The notes beneath the pieces are model-generated. The model was not told the origin of the DNA. It searched no databases and was given only the letters and a program-made list of their open reading frames with translations. From assembly GCA_020466095.1 (NCBI GenBank), contig CM035806.1:161008879-161072878 (forward strand): DNA of 64,000 bases, in the 5' to 3' direction. Shown here one piece after another: positions 38,801-50,900 of the stretch (within the stretch, counting starts at the first letter, position 1; each line of letters opens with the position of its first letter). Source of the stretch: Chlorops oryzae. Lineage: Eukaryota; Arthropoda; Insecta; Diptera; Chloropidae. The translations under genes were made by a program, and so were the position numbers.

Positions 38801-41728
38801 TCCGAAATCATGAATTCAGTGAGAATTGTAGGAATTTTTTGAAAAAAAGTACAATTTCTCGGGGTAGTTTTGCATTTGGAGGGAAATAATGATTGGAAAT
38901 TTGTTTTCAGGACGAATACTATCAAAGGGACCTATGAGCGTATTCGGAGGGTGATTTTGGGGGTTCAAGCCCCCTCGAAATGCGCAGAATTACAAAGGCG
39001 ATTGAGAAAATGATCTCGGTGGATAGTTTTGTTATGCCTTAAACTTCTTCCGAAATAATTTTCTGCGTCGGTGCGTTTTGGTGCGTTTCCATGTCCCCAC
39101 GAACCCCACCATGGCCTGTTTTAAATCAGCCCTCGGACTTAACGAGCCATAGATCTAAGCAGTGATGCCAAATTAGCGCTTTTCGCGCTAGATCTAGCGC
39201 TTTTCGAAGGCCCGAGGCGCGAAAACTTCTTTTTAGCGCTAAGCTATTTTTGCTCGAAATCTAACGCTTTTTCGTTGCGTTCATTAAAGTTTTCAAGGTA
39301 GTTTTTCCTTCAATTTTTAACATTGTAATAACGTAAGTCAAGTATTGCTTTCTAACACAACAGCTGTAAGATGAACCAATAGAAATTGGGAATCATTGAT
39401 TTCCGGTACTTTTTAGCGCGTTTTCAATATTAATAATCGCTTTTTCCATCTGAGGAGTTGGCAACACTGGTGAGGTTGGTGATGATGACGGTCATGGTGG
39501 TGATGATTATGACTTACGCACGTTCTTGCTTCATCACGTCTCGAAAAATCTTCAGAAATTCTGCGAGTCTTAAGTGTCCCATTTTACAAACCAAATGATA
39601 ATTATAGGCGCCATTCTTACAATTTATTCTATGCACTGATGCCAGAACGATGGGTTTTTTCCGTTTTTATGTAATTTTTCGATTTTACCTTTAACCAAAA
39701 ATCACTTCAAATGATTACGAGGGATTTTTACAATCACTTCCTAAAGACAACAGAAATAGAGATTTTTTTTTCAATATCCAAGGGAAAGAGACACCAAAAT
39801 ACTGCCTAGCATCAGTGCTGGTTACAAAGTATGGAGAATTGAGTAAGAAAGGTTTTAAAATTCGGGTTCTTGTATATTACCACGTGATATTAAATGAGGA
39901 GGGATACTTATGCACGGTATTTTATTAAATTATTATAGGACCACCATTCATTTTTTAAATTTAAAACTTTCAAATGGTTGATATTTAAATGTTAAACAGC
40001 TCCAACATGCTTAATTGAAATTGAAATGAGAGTAGGTGCTCAAGCTTTATTTCGATGGACTCAAGTCAGATTGCCATCTCATTTATACGCCAATGGACTC
40101 AAGATAACTCTAATGTTTTTTATTCGTAAGTTAAATACATACATCACGAGTTCAAAGACGATTACAAGAAAACTGATAAAGGATAGGAATTTAAATTCAT
40201 CTAAAGCAATTCTAGAAAATTTCAACGATTTCATAACGTTTTAAATGTAAAGGTGATCTTTGGACTTATTGCCTGCCATTTTCCTTTGTATAGAGGAATA
40301 ATTTCTTGAAATTCCTTCTTATTTTTATTTGAAATGTGATATGTCATTTAAAGTCCGAAGGTTGACCGATTCAATGGACAGGACTGAATATACTACTCCT
40401 ACAAAGGAGAACTACAATGCATTAATATTAAACGAGTCAATTAAAAATTAAGCTTTCAATATAATTAAATTACAAAGCTCATTGAACTCAAAGTCGATTT
40501 ATTGCATTTGCATTTGAATTTTCCATTCATAAATAATTGTTTGATGGCAAATAAATTGCAATATTTTCTATCGCTTTACCATAACATTCATTGAGCAAAG
40601 CTTCATTAAATCCTATCAAAGTTACCACAATTCACACCTAATTCACTTTTCATCAAACTCTTCATATTATCCTCTTTTCAACTGCAATCAATCAATTGAA
40701 TCATAACGGAGCAACAACTTGAACCTCCTCCACTTACAGCGTCAGCACACCAACACTTACACCAACAGCTACAATAGTTTATGTTGGAAAAACCTCAAAC
40801 CAAAACGTTACGCTTGCATACCTTGCTCTAAATACACACATACACACAAACACACAAAAAACAAGCTCTCACACACACGTAGGTACACACAAGCTCACAC
40901 ACAAACACTATCGATATACGAAAGAAGCTTTACAAAACCCGACTATAGCAGAACAGGCCACGACCACAAGAGCTCTCAGACCGCAAATACTTGAACGTAT
41001 TGAAATATTTTGCAAGCATTTCCTTCAATCTGGTTCACTTAACCCAAGGCAACTAGCTCTACAAACTTTTACTTTTCGTTTAACTTTTACTTTTTTGAGA
41101 ATGAAACATGCTTACGCTACGATTACAGGTAGTTATGTGCACATACTCCTATGGACACACACACACACACACACATACACACGCGCACACTGTGATCCCG
41201 ATGTGTGCGTGAGTCGGCGTGTGAGTTTCGACTTTTGATGTCGACAAATATTTCGTTTCAGCACAAAGGCGAACATTCCGCATACGAATTGCGAAATGTG
41301 ATTATAACAACGACAAAAGTCGCTGGGACAGCACGTCGTATACGTAACGAATTTCAGTATGCCAAATAGTGTAATTCATAATACGCCATGGTGGACGCTG
41401 TGGGCACTTTTCAAGACTTATATCAATTGCTACGAAATATTGTATGATATAGCGGACTTTTCCATTGTAATTGCGAGTGTATTGTGCTTGTATTATGCTA
41501 AACTAACAGCAGAAGCAACAACAACAACAACAACAACAAGCTGAATAGCAATTTTGATAGAAACACGTGCGAGTAATGCGCTTGGAATAAAGGGAAACCC
41601 TTTTTGCTTTTCCTTTCATAACTTTCTTGCTATGTTTCAACTTGCAATTTCATTTGTGATTTTCTTCGTAGTTGTTTGACGGTCCTTTGTTCGTGTTTTT
41701 GAATAAGTTTTTGCTTTCTCGATTCTTT

Positions 41729-41759
<31 letters not shown>

Positions 41760-42313
41760 GTTTCTTTCAATGGCCACTTTCATGTTGATTTACAATTTTG
41801 GCAGCAACGTTTCGGTTGCGGCGACTTCGACTGCGATAGCGGCTGCGACAGCGACGCAAGCAGCTCCTTAGGTTGAAAGCAGATCCTACAATAACAATAT
41901 GAACCGAGCGCAACAAAGCAGCAACAACAAAAACGAAAACAGTAAAAGAGCGCGTCGTGGTACGAAATTCATATGCAAAAAGGCACTTATGGTACGGGTA
42001 AAAGCGTGAAGGACGCAAATCGTTGTTCGGCATTTTGTTCGACTTCAGTACAGAGTAGTGGAGTGAGAAACGCCACCATTAAGAAGTAGACAAAGTAGCC
42101 ATATATGCTTTTTTCGAAAGTTTTTTTTCTTTTCTTTTCGTTTTATTTTTTTTGTTTTTTATTATTTTTTTTTTTTGCTTTGCTTTGCTTTCTCCTCTTT
42201 GCACCGTGAAAAGGCGTTGTATGGAGTCTTTTTGAGCAATTACAACGACAACAAATAGCCTTCGATAGCAGCAATCGGCACACAGTCGTCTGTCGAGAAG
42301 CTCTTTTGGACAA

Positions 42314-42352
<39 letters not shown>

Positions 42353-44662
42353 GCTTAAGTCGTTTTCTATACTTCAAAAGAATGGCAGTCGATTGGCGGC
42401 AGCCACTGCGGGACGCCATTTTCACGCTATAACTTTCAAATTATACAATAAATATTAGTAATCGAAAAGTGAAGTATTGACTTGAGATATAAACAAAAAT
42501 TAAAACAAATATAAGAACGTCATTGCCAATAGAAATTTAATAGATACCGTTTATATTTCGAAAGAAGAGTTAACCTATTTTCGCATGCGCTTTGAGTTAC
42601 ACTCATCGAATGTCCCCGAGCCAAAATTTGAAAAAAATTCATTGCATTAGTGAAAGTGTTGAAATTTCGAAGAAAATTTCATTTGATTTAAACAAAGCGA
42701 AATTCAAATAAAATGAAAATAATTTAAACGCCATTCCAAGAAGTTAATGTGCGCTGGCTCTCAATGGTGCTTCTACTGTTTTAAGCAACTTTTACTTTTA
42801 CTGCCACTTATGCGTCGCATGGCTGCACGCTCTATGATGCCAGATTTATTCATGGGACCCCGAAATTTCACTCAAATTTTAATGTGCGCAATGAAGTGCT
42901 CAAGTGATTTTAATTAAGTCATCTTAAGATCGTTGAAATTTCACTTTCAAAACATTCTCAGACTGACGCTTCGTCAATTTGACTAACTTTGAACATAGCC
43001 CGATTTCCATAATTTAAACAGTAAAGCTTTTTTTTTTCATGATGCCAGGCTGAATCGATCATCGATCGATCGTCAATCTCGTCAATCTCGTCAATGTCAA
43101 TAAAGGCTATGAACGATTGTGATTACACTCAGGGACGTAGATAGAGAAAGAGTGTTTTAGTAGTGCTGATATTGGGCACAGTGGCATATTGAACAATTAT
43201 GAGACATTAGCCAAAAAAATTTTGGGGGGAACAGAGGAAGTTTAGAGAGTTGTTTCAAAAAAAAAAAAAAACCTTATTTCTTCATCGAAAACGATCTATA
43301 ATTCTTTTTTAAGCCACTTGATTGCAAAAACACAAAAAAAAAAAAAAAACGATCTGCTGTTTTTATGATGTATCATGCATAAAGGGTTAATAAAACCATT
43401 CCATTCGAAAACAATTCTTTCCCGCTTATTTAATATATCATGCAATAGAGTGTTAAATTCAAGTTAATATGTAATTTACCACCGCTGATCATTACTTTGA
43501 TGGGCATATATCCCCTGAACGTCTCCAAAATAGGGCCAAAATTCGTATAGATTTTATTTTGAAATCAAAACAATGATATGGTCCCATAAAAATTGCCCCC
43601 CAAAGACTTTTCTCTCCTAAGTCTCCCTAGAACGGAGCAAAACTTCCCTTTAATTGAGACGCAGTTCCCCAAAACTGGCAACAATGCTATTTACTTTCCA
43701 TGATCGTTACTCAATTTTCGAATCTAATAACCCCACTCTGGCAGCATTATATTGGCAATTCAGGGTTGTATTTTGAGCGGATATTATTAAAGAGCGCATC
43801 GCATCGCATCGAATCGTGGAATCAATCTTCTGTGTAGCCTTTCAATAAAGTATTTCGAAAAGAAATCACAACTTTAAAATATAAAAAAATTTCTAATTAA
43901 ATAGCTGTGCTTGTAACTTACTCGGCATCTTTTGCATTCACCGTTTTCGCTGTGCTCTCACGTCGACATTTTAAATAACTTTTTCGAAAGTTAAAACGTT
44001 AAAAGCAATAGCAAAGGACAAAAAGAAAAAGTTTCAAACGCAAAGAAGAGAAAGAAAACAACATAAAAAGAAGAAGGAAACGAAGAGGCGGAGGAAAAAT
44101 AAAACCGGCAAAGCAACTGAAATTTCCAATTTCCCCACAAACTTCCGCAAACATTTTCTTTTTCCAAACACATTTCCGTCGTCGCAAAGAGCCAAAGTAA
44201 TAAAACTTCAAGTCTTAAATGTACGAGAACGAAAGCGACGAAAGTTCCCCGTTTGTGATGCTGTCATCGCCCACTAAGTCTTGGGTGCGTAAAATGGAAA
44301 ATGAAAAAAAAAAAACATTTTTTTTTTTGGAAAATTTTTTTAAATTCAAAAAAAATATGGCAAAAAATGAAACAAGAACACTTTGAAGAGTCCACATTAA
44401 AATAAAAATTAAAATCTAACTTCCAATTTGAAAAAGCACACCTACACACGCACACACAGTTGCACATTATTATTGGCTGCAGTTTCTGGTGCCGCTGGTG
44501 CCGGTGCTGGTGCTTCACATCTCTGCTGCTCCACTCCACTTCTCTCTCCCTATCTGGCCGCTTAACTTTTTTGCCCCAAGACTGTTTTTTGCTGCTGTTA
44601 ACTTTTCGAAAAATTCAAATATTCTTTTCCTTTTGGGAAAAACGCTTAAATGTTCATAAATT

Positions 44663-44696
<34 letters not shown>

Positions 44697-44918
44697 AATC
44701 AACGCACAGCTTGACGTAACCCGTTCGCTCTCTTTCTAACTCATTCAAATGCACTTAAACGCTATGCATATGCAAATCACTATGACTTGTAAATCATTTT
44801 ACGTTGATGTTTTGCCATTTTTTCCATTCAGTTCAGAAGTCCAATCAAGAAGCATTCAATAAAGTTTGCATATCCTCTTTTTTCCATAATAATTTTCTTT
44901 GAAGCTCCCAAACATAAG

Positions 44919-44956
<38 letters not shown>

Positions 44957-47900
44957 GCTGAGCGGAGGGTAGGAAATGCTCTGCGACTGTGTGCCACGAT
45001 ATAAATTCAACTGACGCAGAATCTGACATTCTAGGAGAACCAAAATGAATAAAATTTTTAAATTGAAATAAAAGAATTTTGATGATTTTATTAATGATGA
45101 TCTTAAAAAAAAGCCATTGTTTGCATGAAAACAAACGAATTAAATAAAATTCAATCAAATTAAACTAATATAGTCCGGTGAGCCTGACAATGCAATACCC
45201 GACACAGACACACATCGCACACCCTCTTCTAAGGTGAGGTAAGGGTTTCTTCCTTTGATTTGCACTGCGACGCATTTTATTTTTTTGCGTTTTCTAAAAA
45301 AAAATGAGACATTTTGAGTTGTGTCTCCTTAGAAGAGGCTGTGCGACATGTTTAAATAATTTTCAAAACGCGCACAGAAACAGAACCATTAAGAAAGAAT
45401 ATTCAAGAGATTTTTAAGGCCATAAGGTTAAATTTCTTAATGAAAACCGCCCCTTTGCTACGCCCACTTTTCTAAAAAAAATTTTACTCTAGTCGGAGGC
45501 TTAATTTGTGGATTTTTGTGACAGACCCTGGTACTGGAGGTACCCATAAAAATGGACCATTCTCGAATTTGATCTTACTCATGTCTTACATGACCAACTG
45601 TACCGATTTTTTCGGTATTGTACCGAATTTTGAGGCAAGATACCGGTGTACCGAAACTTAACGATTTTGCCAATTTGTACCGGATTTTTTTTTTACCGAT
45701 TTTTACTACTAGCAAAATGAATGAAAACTCAACCGAAATTAGTAGAAAAATCGGTTCAACTGAAATATATACATTCAAAAATCAAAATAGGAAATAATGA
45801 TTTTAATTGAATGAAAAAATCATTTTTAATTTTTTTGTTTTTAAGAGAAGAATATTCGAAATTGCTACGGTTTTTGAGATCAAAAATTGAGGACCTGTTT
45901 TTTTTTTTTTTTTTTGCTCTTAAATTTTGAGGAAAATTCAGGTAAAATGAAAAAAATTATTAGTCGAATAAATAAAATACACATTTGATGGTATTGTTTT
46001 CTTTCTTTTATGTGTACCAATTTTTCACATGCAATTAAGGTACTTGTACCGGTTTTTTATAAAAAAAAAAAAAAAAAAAGTTGGTCACGTAACTCATGTC
46101 CCTTCCAATACGCATAGCAAATTTCGTTACGAAAGCTCAACTCCTTCGATAAGAAAAATGACTGACGGACCGACACACAGACACACGGACGGCCATGGGT
46201 TAATTGTATCTCCTGGTGACGCTGATAATTTCTATATACGTTTTGTATGATCTATCCCGTCTGGGTCTGGGTATTACACACGTACGCACAAATGAAATAC
46301 ACTCTCGACACACGAGTGTGTCGGGTATAAAAAAAAAACTACCACATTCAATCGTAAAATAGCATTCCCCGATTTTCATTGAATTAACGGCTTTTCATTA
46401 AAATGCATTTGCTTTTCATCTCCCATTCTCTCCATTTCTTTCTTTTTTTTTTTTGTGTGGAATTCCAATTGAGTCCCTTAAATCACCTACTGTCAGTCAG
46501 TTGACAGAAATCACTGGAAATGTCCAAGAATCCGATTTCATTTAAATTGGGGTAAAATTGTTGGGACAAATAAGTCGCATACAATGCCATCAGTCATACA
46601 ATTGCACAAACAGACAAATGAACGACCCTTGAGGAATATAAACTGGTCCAAAGTTTGTCCCGATTCGTATTAAATTATTACGTTCTCATGAATTCAATTA
46701 AAACTCTTTATGGGGGCTCCGTCTCCAAATTTGGACACATATACTGTTGCTTGAGAACTCATAATGTTTACTGGGTATGTAAAATCCCAAAGGGCTTTTA
46801 TCTGTTTCAAAACAATTCGTTTAAAGGAGAGGGAAATACATTTGAGAATAAGGATATAACGGAAAAGCTGCACAGAGAGTCACTACCCATATTTTCAACG
46901 ACTCTATGGATTTTATATGTGTGAGGCATTTCCGAAAGCTGTAAAAACATTTCAATTTTATAACAGTTCTTATGATTTGTATAATAGACGCGAATACTGG
47001 ACTTACCTCTTAAATGACACGATCAAGTCTACTGTCAAACCTATATTTTTTTGCATCGCAATAGCGTCGATACATCTCTATTTCTGCGCAAAATAAACTG
47101 TCCACGGACAGGTAGACGGACAGGCAGAAGGACTCTATCTAAGCTGGTCATTTCTGTCTTAAATTTATTCGGTCTATCCCGAACGTTTCTAGACGTAAGT
47201 CTTCAATAACAGCAAAAAAAACAATAAATTCTAGTCTACTTTGTAGCTACTTCCAATAGGACTAGTCTCTTAATTGAACCTTTCTACGCTTTAGTTGAAG
47301 TTAATACTTGTCCCTGCATTTACATTTACCAGTCTTTTAGGTACTGTAGGTGTATATACAGTGAAACCTCCATATGCGAATTCTCACGGTTAGCGTATTT
47401 TTCCCCCATCTTAAAGAAGCAAGTTTTCTCGTTATAACGAAACCCAATACAAGACGGTGGCCATTCATTTGAATGCCGCCGCACAGAAGCGGATTTTCTG
47501 TGATAGAATATTCCGGCCACTACCAGAACAATATCACGTCAACATCGTGGAAAAGCCTTGAAGCGTTTCCTTTAATTTGGTGTTTTACAAAAATTTTAAT
47601 GGTTACATAGCAATGACATGGCAAGCACAGAAATTTCCTTCATCGAAAATGGCGGGCTGTAAGTGCTTTCGGGGGCAAAAACAAATTTCCACACCGTACC
47701 AAAAAAAAAAAAAAAATCACAAAAACCCACCAAAAAAGTCAAAATAAAAGAGGAAACAAAAAATTTGATAGAAAAAAGGAAAGTGTAATTAAAACAAACA
47801 CCACCGAAAGCATTTCATGAAAAAGTAATCAAAAGAAATTTATTTGTACATGCCGGGGCAATAATTTAATTATTGCCGATTTGCCCATGAGATATTTGCT

Positions 47901-50900
47901 TTATTTTACTGTTGAATTCAAGTCCGCTGCGAAATTTCCGTTGTCTGAAACGTACTGAAATCGCAAGGCATTCAAGCACACTATGAATTCGTATTGCAAA
48001 CAGTTGTGGACATATGAATAGTTAAGGCTTGATGGTACGCTGTAATTGCCTGTTTGTGGGGGGATCCCGAGAAGTGTAAGTGAGAATAGAGTTTTGACTG
48101 CATACACGTATAACTTAACTCGACTTAACGTAGCATAACTGAATGTTACAAAGAATAGCATAACATAACATAACATAACATAACATAACATAACATAACA
48201 TAACATAACATAACATAACATAACATAACATAACATAACATAACATAACATAACATAACATAACATAACATAACATAACATAACATAACATAACATAACA
48301 TAACATAACATAACAACATAACATAACATAACATAACATAACATAACATAACATAACATAACATAACATAACATAACATAACATAACATAACATAACATA
48401 ACATAACAACATAACATAACATAACATAACATAAACATAACATAACATAACATAACATAACATAACATAACATAACATAACATAACATAACATAACATAA
48501 CATAACATAACATAACATAACATAACATAACATAACATAACATAACATAACATAACATAACATAACATAACATAACATAACATAACATAACATAACATAA
48601 CATAACATAACATAACATAACATAACATAACATAACATAACATAACATAACATAACATAACATAACATAACATAACATAACATAACATAACAAACATAAC
48701 ATACAAACATAACATAACATAACATAACATAACATAACATAACATAACATAACATAACATAACATAACATAACATAACATAACATAACATAACATAACAT
48801 AACATAACATAACATAACATAACATAACATAACATAACATAACATAACATAACATAACATAACATAACATAACATAACATAACATAACATAACATAACAT
48901 AACAAAATAACATAACATAACATAACATAACATAACATAACATAACATAACATAACATAACATAACATAACATAACATAACATAACATAACATAACATAA
49001 CATAACATAACACAATAACATAACATAACATAACAAATAACATAAATAAAAAAAAAAAAAAAAAAAAAAAAAATAAAAAAATCAAACACAATCTACTATA
49101 CAATCTAACACAATCTTATGAAAATATAATACACACATAATATAAAATACTACTATATATAAAATAAAAAAAATAAACAAATACTAAAAATACAAAACAA
49201 ATACAAAAAAAAAAAAATAAAACTAAAAAAAAAAAAAAAAAAAATAAAAATAATAAAAAACAACAAATAATAAAAATACAAAAATACTACATAATAATAC
49301 ATACAAAATACTAATAACTAAATATACAAATAACATAAAATAACTACAAACATACTAATACTACTACATAATATAATAATACTAACTAAAACATAATACA
49401 AATACAACATACTAAAAATAAAACAAACAACATAATAACAAAACATAACTACAACATACATATAAATAAAAAATACATACATAAATAACATAAAACATAC
49501 TACATAATACATAAAAATAATAAAAATAACATAACAAAAACATATACAACTAACATAACATACATAATAAAACTACATAACAAATAACATAAACATACAT
49601 ACATAATAACATAAAAAAAAATACATAAAACAACATAACATAACAATAACATACAAACATAACATAACATAATAATAAAATACAACATACAAACATAACA
49701 TACAACTAAATAAAACATAACATAACAATAACATAAATAACATAACATAACATAACAACATAACATAACATAACATAACATAACATAACATAACATAACA
49801 TAACATAACATACATAACATAATAACATAACATAACATAACATAACATAACATAACATAACATAAATAATCAAAACATAATCGATAATATAGACATGTCT
49901 AACATACTAATCGTCGTCTGTCCAGTCGTCTGTCCAGTCACGTCCTCGTCCGTGGTCGGATTCCTCCGAAACGGTGGACCAATCAAGTGAAATTTGGCAA
50001 CAGGTATATCGGGATCCGATATGATCCTAAGTAAAAATGGGAGACATCCGCCCACTGCCACGCCCACAATGAATATAATGTGTTTTCAGTAAAATGCTTG
50101 TAACTTGCGACCTACCTTCCTGATATTTGGTGTGCTGGTAAACTACGAAAAATGACATATCCTGGAAAAATTGGACGCCTTCGGAGCCACTAATAAGCCA
50201 CAAATAAGGGTTTATCGTAATTTGTGAAGTAAAAGATGTAGAAGCTTCAAATTCGCAACATAGGTTCACCAAGGCGAATGAAAGGTGTAGAAAAAAAATT
50301 TATATGGCCCGCCAACTGCCACGCTCACAAATGGAGATTTTTCGTAACATAGAGCGCCAATAATGTGGGAACGCTGGGTATTTCAAAGTCGGGCTTGACC
50401 GACTTTAGCTTTCTTACTTGTTTTTTCTAGTTTCATGAGGTCAATTAAAGTTTTCAGAAAATGTTTTTCAAAATATGCTGAACACAACCAATCAACCTTC
50501 AACAATGTTGCTTTTCCCCATGATGAACCTCACTTAAGGAAAGAAAAATCTAAGGTTGGAAAGAAATTCGGTTTGTTTCGCATTTAAAAAAAGCGAATGT
50601 GAAATTTATGCCTTTGAGTACTATTTTTTTCAACCACACTGTACTTGTAAAACTCTGAGCTTGATGTGCGAAGCGGTGGAGAAGTGAAGCGAGGGACTGA
50701 GAGCCCGAAAGGAAGTAATCGAAATTGAGAAATAGGCTTATTGTTTCACTGTCAGCATTTTAAATAAAATTTTACGCTTGCAACCTTATACATACATACA
50801 TACACACACAGATATAAGTAAGTATGTATATGCATAAGATAACAAGACACATGCATACACCATATACAAGCAAACACATGCACAGTTTGGATAAAAGCGT

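Larger units (their letters stand above)
45165..46336 (-). mobile_element. Hairpin-ended repeat, copy D (two younger insertions inside)
   Basis: Reverse orientation: the diverged hairpin end is at the left (GTGAGCCTGAC) and the GTGTCGGGTATAAA end at the right near 46332. The middle matches the other copies (for example GTGACAGACCCTGGTACTGG). Two MITEs interrupt it at 45215-45346 and 45586-46091. Confidence 0.7.

Noticed and set aside
47357..47400. Pogo-like terminus ATACAGTGAAACCTCCATAT
   Set aside because: No matching inverted end was found downstream, so an element cannot be delimited.
47901..49103. Minus-strand 400-codon Met-Leu-Cys-Tyr-Val frame
   Set aside because: It is the (AACAT)n repeat read on the other strand; three frames are open at once.
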